Source: Streptomyces barringtoniae
Lineage (GTDB): Bacteria; Actinomycetota; Actinomycetes; Streptomycetales; Streptomycetaceae
Assembly (NCBI RefSeq): GCF_020819595.1
Contig: NZ_JAJHNP010000022.1
Coordinates: 1 to 64,000 of the forward strand
DNA length: 64,000 nt
Direction: 5' to 3'
The translations under genes and the position numbers were made by a program. Under the pieces are notes generated by a model. The model ran no database searches. It was not told the DNA's origin and worked only from the letters and a program-made list of their open reading frames with translations. Below are positions 1-8,640 of this stretch, in pieces. Position 1 is the stretch's first letter; each line of letters starts with the position of its first letter.

Positions 1-804
1 GGCAACGAGCAGCGGGTTCGCACCCTGCAGGATCGCCGGCAGGATGAACAGGGTCAGCACCAGGAAGCTGACGGCCAGGGCGACCAGCGCCATCACGCCG
101 CGCAGCCTGCCGACCACCACGACGGCGAGCGCGAAGATCCCCGCCAGCAGTCCGACGGGGAGTTTCCGATTCACGTCGGTCACCGAGTACTGCAGGTCCT
201 TCGGCGCCGAGGGCTCGTAGGCGACCACCACCTGCTCGCCCTGGCGCAGTTGGCGGGTCTGGTCGGGCTGCACGATCTCGGTGAACGTACGGCCTTTGTC
301 CTTACCGGTGTCGACCCGGACGGTCGCCTTCTTGCAGCTTCCCTTCACCTCCTGCCCCGCAGACGTGCCCTGGGCGGTGGAGGTGTCACCGGTCGGGGCG
401 CCACCGGAGGCGTTCACCGACGTGCAGCTCACCTCGACGACCCTGGTGACCGTCGCCTGCTGGGTCTGCCGGTCGAAGCCGACGCCGCTGCGCTTGTGGG
501 ACGGGGCTCCCCCGGGCCAGAGCACCACCAGGCCGACGACAACTGCAACGGTGAACGGGACCAGGATCGCGGCGATGACCTTGCGCAGATGCTTGGAGAC
601 AGGGGCGGCGGGCCCATGGCTGTGGCTGTGCCCGTGTCCGTGGTCGTTCCCACGCCGGTGCCCGTGGCTGTGACCGAGTGCCCGACCGTGGCCGTCACCG
701 GGGCCGTCGTACCGGCCGCCTTCCCGCTCGGAGACGTGGTCGTCGCCCTGTCCGGAGCTCGGTCGTTGGTGCGGCTCGGGCGGCCGATAGGGGTACTGCT
801 GCAT
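1..804 (-). CDS. YibE/F family membrane protein (C-terminus beyond window)
   Basis: The reading frame runs off the left edge, so only the first 268 residues are visible. The ATG at 804 opens a cytoplasmic tail (residues 1-75) with nine histidines between about residues 42 and 70. A membrane segment follows (about 80-105). Next comes an extracytoplasmic region with two cysteines (VSCTSVNA and GSCKKA), resembling the beta-barrel-like part of YibE/F proteins. At least two further membrane helices begin after VNRKLPVGLLAG. The family's function is unknown. The His-rich tail suggests metal binding, which is an inference. It is divergent from thiC. Confidence 0.8.
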   Translation of the reverse strand, partial: MQQYPYRPPEPHQRPSSGQGDDHVSEREGGRYDGPGDGHGRALGHSHGHRRGNDHGHGHSHSHGPAAPVSKHLRKVIAAILVPFTVAVVVGLVVLWPGGAPSHKRSGVGFDRQTQQATVTRVVEVSCTSVNASGGAPTGDTSTAQGTSAGQEVKGSCKKATVRVDTGKDKGRTFTEIVQPDQTRQLRQGEQVVVAYEPSAPKDLQYSVTDVNRKLPVGLLAGIFALAVVVVGRLRGVMALVALAVSFLVLTLFILPAILQGANPLLVA

Positions 805-889
805 CCGGGTCACCGCCTGATCATTGCAACAGCGGCAGGGGGCCCACTGTTCACCGCGCCACAAATGACGCTAGCGTGGAGGCACCTTT

Positions 890-1048
890 GCACACGCGGG
901 AGCTCGGAGCACCGGGCTGAGAGGGCGCTGACCTCCGTACGTGCGATGTTTCACGTGGAACAAGCGACGTTCCGCGCGGAATGCCGCCAAACGGAAACCG
1001 CTGCGTCGACCGCCGAACCTGTTACCGGGTAATGCCGGCGTAGGGAGT
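890..1048 (+). promoter_or_regulatory. TPP (THI-element) riboswitch upstream of thiC
   Basis: The conserved THI-box blocks are present in order: CACCGGGCTGAGAGGG near 911, GAACCTG at 1015, and GGGTAATGCCGGCGTAGGG at 1027-1045, which ends 10 bases before the thiC ATG. The riboswitch therefore probably hides the ribosome binding site when thiamine pyrophosphate is bound. The arm between the two halves is about 85 bases longer than in compact thiC riboswitches and contains a parS-like sequence. Boundaries are approximate. Confidence 0.9.
948..961. other. parS-like site inside the TPP riboswitch
   Basis: GTTTCACGTGGAAC differs by one base from the Streptomyces ParB site GTTTCACGTGAAAC. It lies in the expanded arm of the riboswitch, so the same bases would also form part of the RNA. 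ParB binding is inferred from sequence only. Confidence 0.55.
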
Positions 1049-1055
1049 AGGTCTC

Positions 1056-2840
1056 ATGACCAACAAGGACGCACGCACGCCTGCCTCCGCTCAGGACGAG
1101 AAGTCCCAGGAGGCCGGGAAGTCCATCGGATGGCACAAGGCGTACGTCGAGGGTTCGCGCCCCGACCTGCGCGTGCCGGTCCGTCAGGTGCACCTCACCA
1201 ACGGGCAGTCGGTCACGCTGTACGACACGTCGGGCCCGTACACCGATCCACTCGTCGACACCGATGTCCGCAGGGGCCTGCCGCCGTTGCGGGAGAACTG
1301 GATCATCGCCCGCGGTGACACCGAGGAGTACGCGGGCCGTCCCGTCCGTCCCGAGGACGACGGGATCAAGCACACCTCACCTCGCGGTGGGCTGCGCAAC
1401 CTGGACGCGGTCTTCCCCGGACGGCCGCGCCAGCCGCGGCGGGGCCGGAGCGGCGAGGCGGTGACGCAGCTCGCGTACGCCCGCCGGGGCGAGATCACCC
1501 CGGAGATGGAGTACGTGGCCATCCGGGAGAACGTTTCTCCGGAGGTGGTCCGCGAGGAGATCGCGGCAGGCCGGGCGGTGCTGCCGGCCAACGTCAACCA
1601 CCCGGAGATCGAGCCGATGATCATCGGCAAGCGGTTCCTGGTGAAGGTCAACGCCAACATCGGCAACTCCGCGGTGACCTCCTCCATCGAAGAAGAGGTG
1701 GAGAAGATGACCTGGGCGACCCGTTGGGGTGCCGACACGGTCATGGACCTGTCCACCGGCCGCAACATCCACACCACCCGCGAGTGGGTGCTGCGCAACT
1801 CCCCCGTCCCCATCGGCACGGTGCCGCTCTACCAGGCCCTGGAGAAGGTCGACGGCAAGGCCGAGGAACTGACCTGGGAGATCTACAAGGACACGGTCAT
1901 CGAGCAGGCCGAGCAGGGTGTGGACTACATGACCGTCCACGCGGGCGTCCGGCTGCCGTACGTGCCGCTCACCGCCAACCGCAAGACCGGCATCGTCTCG
2001 CGCGGTGGCTCGATCATGGCCGCGTGGTGCCTGGCGCACCACAAGGAGTCCTTCCTGTACGAGAACTTCGAGGAGCTGTGCGAGATCCTCGCCGCCTACG
2101 ACGTCACGTACTCGCTGGGTGACGGGCTCCGTCCGGGTTCGATCGCGGACGCCAACGACGAGGCGCAGTTCGCTGAGTTGAGGACGCTCGGGGAACTCAA
2201 CCGGATCGCCAGGCGTTTCCACGTACAGACGATGATCGAGGGCCCGGGACACGTCCCGATGCACAAGATCAAGGAGAACATCGACCTTCAGCAGGAGATC
2301 TGTGATGAAGCCCCGTTCTATACGCTCGGCCCGCTGACCACGGACATCGCGCCGGCGTACGACCACATCACCTCCGGCATCGGCGCCGCGATGATCGCCT
2401 GGTGGGGCACGGCGATGCTCTGCTACGTCACACCCAAGGAGCACCTGGGCCTGCCCAACCGTGACGACGTCAAGACCGGCGTCATCACCTACAAGATCGC
2501 CGCGCATGCGGCCGACCTCGCCAAGGGTCACCCGGGCGCCCAGGAATGGGACGACGCACTGTCCGACGCCCGCTTCGAGTTCCGGTGGGAGGACCAGTTC
2601 AACCTCGCCCTGGACCCGGACACGGCACGGGAGTTCCACGACGAGACCCTGCCGGCCGAGCCGGCCAAGACCGCCCACTTCTGCTCCATGTGCGGGCCGA
2701 AGTTCTGTTCCATGAAGATCTCGCAGGACATCCGCCGCGAACACGGTGGCAGCCGGGCCGAGATCGAGGAGGGCATGGCTCAGAAGTCGCAGGAGTTCGC
2801 GGCGAGCGGGAACAGGGTGTACCTGCCGATCGCCGACTGA
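1056..2840 (+). CDS. thiC: phosphomethylpyrimidine synthase ThiC
   Basis: ThiC is a radical-SAM enzyme that rearranges aminoimidazole ribotide into hydroxymethylpyrimidine phosphate, the pyrimidine half of thiamine. The 594-residue protein has normal family length. It ends with the characteristic C-terminal iron-sulfur motif CSMCGPKFC (about residues 543-551), which is a CX2CX4C cluster site. Conserved core stretches include STGRNIH and EGPGHVPMH. The ATG lies just behind the GGGAG at the 3' edge of the TPP riboswitch, so thiamine feedback control at the RNA level is expected. It stands alone, with the opposite-strand membrane gene downstream. Confidence 0.98.
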   Translation: MTNKDARTPASAQDEKSQEAGKSIGWHKAYVEGSRPDLRVPVRQVHLTNGQSVTLYDTSGPYTDPLVDTDVRRGLPPLRENWIIARGDTEEYAGRPVRPEDDGIKHTSPRGGLRNLDAVFPGRPRQPRRGRSGEAVTQLAYARRGEITPEMEYVAIRENVSPEVVREEIAAGRAVLPANVNHPEIEPMIIGKRFLVKVNANIGNSAVTSSIEEEVEKMTWATRWGADTVMDLSTGRNIHTTREWVLRNSPVPIGTVPLYQALEKVDGKAEELTWEIYKDTVIEQAEQGVDYMTVHAGVRLPYVPLTANRKTGIVSRGGSIMAAWCLAHHKESFLYENFEELCEILAAYDVTYSLGDGLRPGSIADANDEAQFAELRTLGELNRIARRFHVQTMIEGPGHVPMHKIKENIDLQQEICDEAPFYTLGPLTTDIAPAYDHITSGIGAAMIAWWGTAMLCYVTPKEHLGLPNRDDVKTGVITYKIAAHAADLAKGHPGAQEWDDALSDARFEFRWEDQFNLALDPDTAREFHDETLPAEPAKTAHFCSMCGPKFCSMKISQDIRREHGGSRAEIEEGMAQKSQEFAASGNRVYLPIAD

Positions 2841-3019
2841 CGGCTCACCCCTGGCGGTGCCGCCCGTGGTGCGCCATGGGCACTGCCCGGGGCCGCGCCC
2901 ACAGGTGTTCCGGTGCCGCCGGGCACGGCCGCCTCGGCCGGCCTGGGCGGCGGCGCACCGGTGGGCCCGGTCGGGCCCGCGTCGGCCGGGGCGCGAGCCG
3001 TGTCCGGGCTGCCGCGGGG

Positions 3020-3874
3020 CTACTCGGGCTGGTGCTCCGGGCCGCCGAAGTCCGGGCTCGTGTAGTCGGGGCTGGTGAAGCTCGGCCGGCCGGACTGGGT
3101 GCCGTCGTCAGGGCTGCTGAAACCGGGACGGTCGTATCCCAGACGGGGCATGCGGCCGCGCGGGGCCGGCGAGGTCGTGCGGTGCACGGGGGCCGGTCCG
3201 GGCTCGGCGAGCGCCTCCCTGAGGAACGGCAGGATGCCGCGCTCCAGCAGGGCGTCCCGCCAGGCCTCTCTGGCGCTGTCCAGTTCCCGGTGTGCCGCGT
3301 CCAGTGCCTGGGCCTGCGGCGAGGTGCTGTTGCGCAGGGCGGTGAGGAGCAGTCCGACGGCGGCGACGAGGATGGTGGCCGCGGTCACCGCGCCGAACAC
3401 CCACCCGGCGGTGAGCATGGTCTGGGCGAAGGCCTGTCCGGGGCTCAGGGTCTTCAGGATGTAGCCGACGAGCAGGAAGATCGCCGCGGCGGTTCCGGAA
3501 AGGACGGGAGCCAGTACGGCGATGACCGCGACGGCACCCGCGCCGGTGCTCTCGGCCGCCTCGCCAACGGGGGGAACGAGTCCGGTCGTGGCCGAACCGG
3601 GGTCCGCGGGAGCGGAGTCACCGGAGGCCGAGGGGGTCATCACCGGCTGGCGAAGTTCCTGGCGGACCTTCACATAGTGCTGGTATTCGGCCGCGGCGGC
3701 GGCCGTTATCAGTGCGGTGGCGTTGAGCGCCATGGTGCGCAGTTGTTCGGGATTGAGCCGCTGTCCGACAGCGGCCAGTTCCGGCCGCTGTGGTGCGGAG
3801 CGCAGCGCCTCATCGAGGAGCCGCTCGAATTCCTGGCGGTCCTCGCTCTGCAGGTGCTGCGGAACGCTGTTCAT
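3020..3874 (-). CDS. hypothetical two-helix membrane protein
   Basis: I do not recognise a family. The product is about 284 residues, starting at the ATG at 3874, which has GGGGG six bases upstream; an ATG two codons earlier is also possible. Residues 1-80 form a soluble, probably helical region (QEFERLLDEALRSAP). A Gly/Ala-rich stretch is followed by two closely spaced hydrophobic helices (about 110-140 and 150-180). The tail is long, Pro/Ser/Asp-rich and probably disordered, with repeated SPD(Y/D/F) motifs (FSSPDDG, FTSPDY, YTSPDFGG). It may be a cytoplasmic scaffold anchored by a helical hairpin; this is inference. Confidence 0.75.
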   Translation of the reverse strand: MNSVPQHLQSEDRQEFERLLDEALRSAPQRPELAAVGQRLNPEQLRTMALNATALITAAAAAEYQHYVKVRQELRQPVMTPSASGDSAPADPGSATTGLVPPVGEAAESTGAGAVAVIAVLAPVLSGTAAAIFLLVGYILKTLSPGQAFAQTMLTAGWVFGAVTAATILVAAVGLLLTALRNSTSPQAQALDAAHRELDSAREAWRDALLERGILPFLREALAEPGPAPVHRTTSPAPRGRMPRLGYDRPGFSSPDDGTQSGRPSFTSPDYTSPDFGGPEHQPE

Positions 3875-4061
3875 GTGCATCCCCCGATGCTCCGTAGGGC
3901 TTGGGGCTCGCACGCCGGCGAGCCGTCGGGCAGAAACGGAGGGGAGCCTGCTACGGATAAGCCGATGGTAGAGCCGTTACGGCACACGGTGACAGGGGGT
4001 TGCCGGAAATTGCCCTCCGGCCCGCGGGCACTCCGCCGAGGGAGGCCCGCCCGCAAAACGG

Positions 4062-5141
4062 TCAGGTGGCCAGGGGGAGTTGCCGGACCAGGAGCTTTCC
4101 GGCCATGGTCACTCCGCCGTCCATCGCGATGGCGAGGCCGTCGGCGTAGACGTGCGGTCCCTCCACGACCGGGCCGGTGCCCTCCTCGCCGTCCTCGGAG
4201 CCGACCTCGCCGAGGAGGTAGGGAATCGGGCTGTGACCGTGAACGACGCGGGTGCCGCCGTACGTATCGAGGAGGGAACGCACGGCGTCGGCGCCGCCCT
4301 CGTCGCGGAAGGAGAAGCGCTTGGTGAACTTGCGGAACAGATCCCAGCACTCGTCCGCGTCGTTGCGGGTGAGGGTCTCGCGGACGGTGTCGTTGACCGC
4401 CTCGATGGAGTCGCCGTAGTCGAGGTAGGCGGTGGTGTCCGAGTGCACGAGCAGATAGCCGTCGACCTCCTCAACGGCGTCGAGGCGGGCCATCCACTGC
4501 AGATGGTGGTCCTGGAGACGGTCCATGTCGGTCTTCTGACCGCCGTTGAGCAGCCAGGCCGCCTGGAAGGTGGCGGTGCCCGCACCGGAGTTGACGGGGG
4601 TGTCGCCGAACCGCTTGGCGCCGAGGAGCAGCAGCTCGTGGTTGCCCATGAGGGCCTTGCAGTAGCCGCCGGCCGCCGCGGCCTCGGCGGACAGCCGCAT
4701 CACGAGGTCGATGACGCCGATGCCGTCGGGTCCGCGGTCGGTGAAGTCGCCGAGGAACCACAGCCGGGCAGTGCCGGCGCACCACTGGCCGGAGGCGTCG
4801 ATCAGCCCCTGCTCCTGCAGTGCGGCCACCAGTTCGTCGAGGTACCCGTGGACGTCTCCGACGACGAACAGCGGTCCGGGCCCGGTCGCGGGCTGCGAGG
4901 CCGGGGCTGCGGGTGCCGTCTCCACGGGGACCTGGAGCGTCTCCGTCCGGTTGATGACGGGCAGGTCGCGCTGGGTGGGGGTGTAGCTCTCGGGGTACGC
5001 CTCGTCGGCGGGCGGCGCGGTGTCGCCCGGGTGGGCGGTGCGGACGTACGGACCGGTCTCGTGGACGTACGCGGGTACCCGGAAGTCGCGCAGTGTCGCC
5101 GTCCGCTCCACTTCGGGTCCCTGACCGGCCCCCTGAGTCAT
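4062..5141 (-). CDS. calcineurin-like metallophosphoesterase
   Basis: The protein has 359 residues, with an N-terminal extension of about 90 residues of low complexity. The catalytic domain then shows the metallophosphatase motifs in order: GDVHG, GDFTDRG and GNHE, and a later VHGHSPI supplies further metal-ligand histidines. The closest general resemblance is to bacterial PrpA/bis(5'-nucleosyl)-tetraphosphatase-like Ser/Thr phosphatases; the substrate is not predictable. The ATG at 5141 has GGAGGGG five bases upstream. It is monocistronic by spacing. Confidence 0.9.
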   Translation of the reverse strand: MTQGAGQGPEVERTATLRDFRVPAYVHETGPYVRTAHPGDTAPPADEAYPESYTPTQRDLPVINRTETLQVPVETAPAAPASQPATGPGPLFVVGDVHGYLDELVAALQEQGLIDASGQWCAGTARLWFLGDFTDRGPDGIGVIDLVMRLSAEAAAAGGYCKALMGNHELLLLGAKRFGDTPVNSGAGTATFQAAWLLNGGQKTDMDRLQDHHLQWMARLDAVEEVDGYLLVHSDTTAYLDYGDSIEAVNDTVRETLTRNDADECWDLFRKFTKRFSFRDEGGADAVRSLLDTYGGTRVVHGHSPIPYLLGEVGSEDGEEGTGPVVEGPHVYADGLAIAMDGGVTMAGKLLVRQLPLAT

Positions 5142-5422
5142 CAGACCCCTCCACCATCGCGCCGCATCTGCACCCCTTCGGACTGCCTGGTCGCAGCGGT
5201 CCGCGGTGTCGTGGGCCCATCATAGGAATGCGCATCGCGCCGTGTGATGACCCAGGGGTGGTGAATCGGAACAAGACTCCAGTTCACCGCGGCTTTCGCC
5301 CCGTTTGGGCAGGTGTTCGGCCGACTGTGCGCCGACCGAACACCCGGCCCGCCGGTCGCCGGCCCGCCGAGCCCCCTCGCTCGGCCGGCGCGCGCACAGG
5401 GTGAGCGCCCCGCTTTCCGGCG

Positions 5423-6535
5423 CTATTTCTCGTCCGGCGTCCGCGGCGGGCTGACCGTCGTGCGCGGCGAGCGCCGCTGCGAGGAGGTGCGCACGATCAG
5501 CTCGGTCGGTATCACCTGCTCGACCGTCTGGTCCGACTCCACGCCCTCGATGGCGTCGATGAGGAGCTGGACCACCGCCGTGCCGATGCGGCGGGGCTTG
5601 AGGGAGAGCGTGGTGATGGGCGGCTCGGTGCTGGCGTACACCATGGACTCGCTGCAGCACACGAGCAGCAGGTCGTCGGGGACGCGGAGCCCGTAGCGCC
5701 GGGCGGCGGCCAGCAGGTCGGTGCCGTTGGGGTCGAACAGGCCGTAGACCGCGTCGGGCCGGTCGGGGCGGGCGAGCAGCCGGTCGGCGGCGACGGCGCC
5801 CGCGCACGGGTCGTGCGCCGGGTAGGCCTCATAGACGGGGTCCTGGCCGACCCGCTTGCACCAGCGCAGATAGGCGGTCGTGGACAGGTGGGTGTACGTG
5901 TCCGTCGTCGTGCCCGTGAGCAGGCCGATGCGGCGGGCGCCGGCGTCGGCGAGGTGGTCGAGGATGCCGAGGACGGCGGCCTCATGGTCGTTGTCGACCC
6001 AGGCGGTGACCGGCAGCGAGCCGGCCGGGCGGCCGTCGGAGACGACCGGCAGCCCCTGCCGGACGAGCTCGCTGACCACCGGGTCCTGGTCGGAGGGGTC
6101 GATGACGACCGTGCCGTCCAGGGCGACGTTGGACCACACGTCGTGGCGGGAGGTCGCGGGCAGGATCACGAGGGCGTAGCCGCGGGCGAGCGCGGCCGAG
6201 GTGGCGGCCCGTGCCATCTCGGCGAAGTACGCGAACTCCGTGAAGGTGAAAGGTTCATCCCCGTACGTCGTCACGGTCAGGCCGATCAGACCCGACTTGC
6301 CGGTACGGAGGGTGCGGGCGGCGGCGGACGGGCGGTATCCGAGCCGGTCGGCGACCTCGCGGACGTGGCGCCGGGTGGCATCCGGGAGCCGGCCCTTGCC
6401 GTTGAGGGCGTCGGAGACGGTCGTGATGGAGACTCCGGCGGCGGCGGCCACGTCTCTGATGCCCGCCCGGCCCGGCCGGCTGCCTCGACGTGAGGTTTCC
6501 GCGCGGCTCACCTGGTGCTTCCCTGCTGCTGTCAT
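5423..6535 (-). CDS. LacI family transcriptional regulator
   Basis: The product is 370 residues from the ATG at 6535; upstream in-frame codons lack the family sequence. A LacI helix-turn-helix with hinge occupies about residues 20-75 (IRDVAAAAGVSITTVSDALN, then GYRPSAAARTLRTGK). The C-terminal periplasmic-binding-protein-like sensor domain follows (LIGLTVTTYG onwards, ending near IPTELIVRTSS). It probably represses by binding a sugar or nucleoside effector, but no catabolic operon adjoins it. It is divergent from the aminotransferase gene, and the shared 430-bp gap may hold its operator. Confidence 0.92.
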   Translation of the reverse strand: MTAAGKHQVSRAETSRRGSRPGRAGIRDVAAAAGVSITTVSDALNGKGRLPDATRRHVREVADRLGYRPSAAARTLRTGKSGLIGLTVTTYGDEPFTFTEFAYFAEMARAATSAALARGYALVILPATSRHDVWSNVALDGTVVIDPSDQDPVVSELVRQGLPVVSDGRPAGSLPVTAWVDNDHEAAVLGILDHLADAGARRIGLLTGTTTDTYTHLSTTAYLRWCKRVGQDPVYEAYPAHDPCAGAVAADRLLARPDRPDAVYGLFDPNGTDLLAAARRYGLRVPDDLLLVCCSESMVYASTEPPITTLSLKPRRIGTAVVQLLIDAIEGVESDQTVEQVIPTELIVRTSSQRRSPRTTVSPPRTPDEK

Positions 6536-6964
6536 GGCGAGCCGATAGTAGGGCTCATGTGGTGGGGTAGTGCGGACGCATATGCACACGTTGACAGGCA
6601 CGTTTCTGCATGGTCGCACAGGGCCAACTGCCTTAGAAAAACAGTCAGTTGAACGATTCTTCTGTAGGACGTGACGCAGTGACGCGTATGGACCTGCCAA
6701 GTGCCCGATGTCTCGAAGAGGTCTCAACTCACCTGCACGGGTGATGCGCGCCAGGGCGCAAGCCACCGGCGCATAGATATATGTACGGCGCGCCCCCTGA
6801 AACGTACGCCTTCGTACGGTGATGCCCCGGGATGACGCCGGGACGGATGCGGTTCATTTTGCAGGGCCGCCACCTGTACGCACCGGGGCCGAATCCTCAT
6901 AAGGTGAGGAGTATTGGAAGCCGGCGGCGTCGACGGTCCGCCGGTGGTCGCGAGGAGGACTGCG
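6536..6964. other. divergent intergenic region between lacI-type gene and hisC-like gene
   Basis: No gene is visible. The stretch is less GC-rich than its surroundings. It contains an inverted repeat CAACTG-N15-CAGTTG at 6625-6651 and two ACGTACG/CGTACG motifs near 6800-6820. Either could be a regulator site for the divergent promoters, but neither matches the usual short symmetric LacI operator. Confidence 0.5.
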
Positions 6965-8044
6965 GTGAGCGAGACGAGCCCCAAGCTGCGCGCCGAGCTG
7001 GAGGGTATCCCCACCTACAAGCCGGGCAAGCCCGCCGCGGCCGGCGGGCCGGTCGCCTACAAGCTGTCCTCCAACGAGAACCCGTACCCGCCGCTGCCCG
7101 GCGTGATGGAGAGCGTGACGGCGGCCGCTTGCAACTTCAACCGCTACCCGGACATGGCGTGCACCGGGCTGATGGCCGAGCTGTCGGAGCGCTTCGGCGT
7201 GCCGATGTCCCACCTGGCCACCGGCACCGGCTCGGTGGGCGTCGCCCAGCAGCTCATCCAGGCCACCAGCGGTCCCGGCGACGAGGTGATCTACGCCTGG
7301 AGGTCCTTCGAGGCGTACCCGATCATCACGCAGATCAGCGGCGCCCGGTCGGTGCAGGTGCCGCTCACGCCCGGGGATGTGCACGACCTGGACGCGATGG
7401 CGGACGCGATCACCGACCGGACGCGTCTGATCTTCGTCTGCAACCCGAACAACCCGACCGGCACGGTGGTGCGGCGGGCCGAGCTGGAGCGGTTCCTCGA
7501 CCGGGTGCCCGGCGATGTCCTGGTGGTGCTGGACGAGGCCTACCGCGAGTTCATCCGCGACCCCGAGGTGCCCGACGGCGTAGAGCTGTACCGGAACCGG
7601 CCCAACGTCTGCGTCCTGCGCACCTTCTCCAAGGCCTACGGGCTCGCCGGGCTGCGCGTCGGTTTCGCGATCGCCCACGAGCCCGTTGCGGCGGCGCTGC
7701 GCAAGACGGCGGTGCCCTTCGGTGTCACCCAGCTCGCGCAGGAAGCGGCGATCGCCTCGCTTCGGGCGGAGGACGAACTGCTCGGGCGGGTCGGCTCGCT
7801 GGTGTGCGAGCGCACGCGCGTGGTCGACGCGCTGCGCGCCCAGGGCTGGACGGTGCCGGAGACGCAGGCGAACTTCGTGTGGCTGCGGCTGGGGGAGCGC
7901 ACGGTCGCGTTCGCTCAGGCCTGCGAGCAGCACGGTGTGGTGGTCCGGCCGTTCCCGGGCGAGGGTGTGCGGGTGACGGTCGGAGAGACCGAGGCGAACG
8001 ACATCTTCCTGAAGGTGACGGAGGCGTTCCGCAAGGAGCTGTAG
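6965..8044 (+). CDS. histidinol-phosphate aminotransferase family protein (HisC-like)
   Basis: This is a PLP-dependent fold-type I aminotransferase of 359 residues. Family motifs are SSNENPYPP near the N-terminus, NPNNPTG in mid-protein, DEAYREFI, and the PLP-lysine segment RTFSKAYGLAGLRVGF (Lys about 223). It resembles the second HisC copy of Streptomyces, often annotated HisC2 or a phenylalanine/aromatic aminotransferase; the true amino donor cannot be read from sequence. The GTG at 6965 has AGGAGGA six bases upstream. It is not in a his operon here, which favours an aromatic or general role. Confidence 0.9.
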   Translation: MSETSPKLRAELEGIPTYKPGKPAAAGGPVAYKLSSNENPYPPLPGVMESVTAAACNFNRYPDMACTGLMAELSERFGVPMSHLATGTGSVGVAQQLIQATSGPGDEVIYAWRSFEAYPIITQISGARSVQVPLTPGDVHDLDAMADAITDRTRLIFVCNPNNPTGTVVRRAELERFLDRVPGDVLVVLDEAYREFIRDPEVPDGVELYRNRPNVCVLRTFSKAYGLAGLRVGFAIAHEPVAAALRKTAVPFGVTQLAQEAAIASLRAEDELLGRVGSLVCERTRVVDALRAQGWTVPETQANFVWLRLGERTVAFAQACEQHGVVVRPFPGEGVRVTVGETEANDIFLKVTEAFRKEL

Positions 8045-8057
8045 CGCCGCGAAGGCT

Positions 8058-8432
8058 CTACTCGTCGATCAGTTCCACACGGATGGGGTCGCCGCCTCGT
8101 ACGGTCGCCAGCACACCGGCGTCCCCGTCCAGGCCTCCCAGGATGTTGCACGGGCTCGCGAGGCGGCACTCGTCGCCTCGCGAGATCGGTGTGGGGCCGT
8201 AGGGGAGGGCGAGCGCGTCGCCGTCCGTCCAGAAGGCCACCGTGCCCGGCTCCACGACCTGCCGGGCGTCCGTTTCACGTGAAACGGAGACACCTGTGTC
8301 GAAATACACCTCCTCGCCCCATGTGCAGGCGCTGGAGGTGAGCGGCAGTGCCTTGGCGAGGGCCTGTGCGGTCGGGGTGTCGTCGAGGGTCGCGGTGATG
8401 TTGCCCGCGGGCCAGGAAATACGTATCTGCAT
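8058..8432 (-). CDS. cyclophilin-like fold protein (TM1367 family)
   Basis: This is a 124-residue protein from the ATG at 8432. The pattern of an N-terminal ITATLDDTPTAQALAKALP, then WGEEVYFDTG, a G-rich VAFWTDGDALALPYGPTPIS and a C-terminal VRGGDPIRVELI matches the small cyclophilin-like proteins of the TM1367 type. These have the cyclophilin barrel but no established isomerase activity. A perfect parS palindrome lies within the gene and encodes the SVSRET segment. No clear ribosome binding site precedes the ATG. It converges with the hisC-like gene. Confidence 0.8.
   Translation of the reverse strand: MQIRISWPAGNITATLDDTPTAQALAKALPLTSSACTWGEEVYFDTGVSVSRETDARQVVEPGTVAFWTDGDALALPYGPTPISRGDECRLASPCNILGGLDGDAGVLATVRGGDPIRVELIDE
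8272..8285. other. parS site (ParB binding), perfect
   Basis: GTTTCACGTGAAAC is identical to the Streptomyces parS consensus. It sits inside the coding region of the cyclophilin-like gene. ParB spreading from such oriC-proximal sites organises chromosome segregation in sporulating hyphae. Confidence 0.92.
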
Positions 8433-8542
8433 GGCGCGCAATTCAACAAGATGTTGAAGTCGCTGCCAAGGCCTTGACTCCGCGGCAGGAGGGCCCCCCG
8501 CCCTACCGGGCCGAAAATCGGTACGTCATAATGGCTTGTGAA

Positions 8543-8558
8543 TGTGAACGCGTTCACA
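8543..8558. promoter_or_regulatory. Rex operator (ROP) controlling cydA
   Basis: TGTGAACGCGTTCACA is a perfect 16-bp palindrome identical to the ROP consensus bound by the NADH/NAD+-sensing repressor Rex. It lies 83 bp upstream of the cydA start. Rex control of the cyd operon is established in Streptomyces coelicolor. An extra TGTGAA half-site overlaps at 8537, giving a second symmetric pairing CTTGTGAA/TTCACAAG over 8535-8560. Confidence 0.95.
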
Positions 8559-8640
8559 AGCGCGTCCCGTTTGCCCTGTATGTATGCGACAGACGGGGCG
8601 AATCGCCGCTGTACCACGGCGTAGTAAGGAGAGTGACGAC

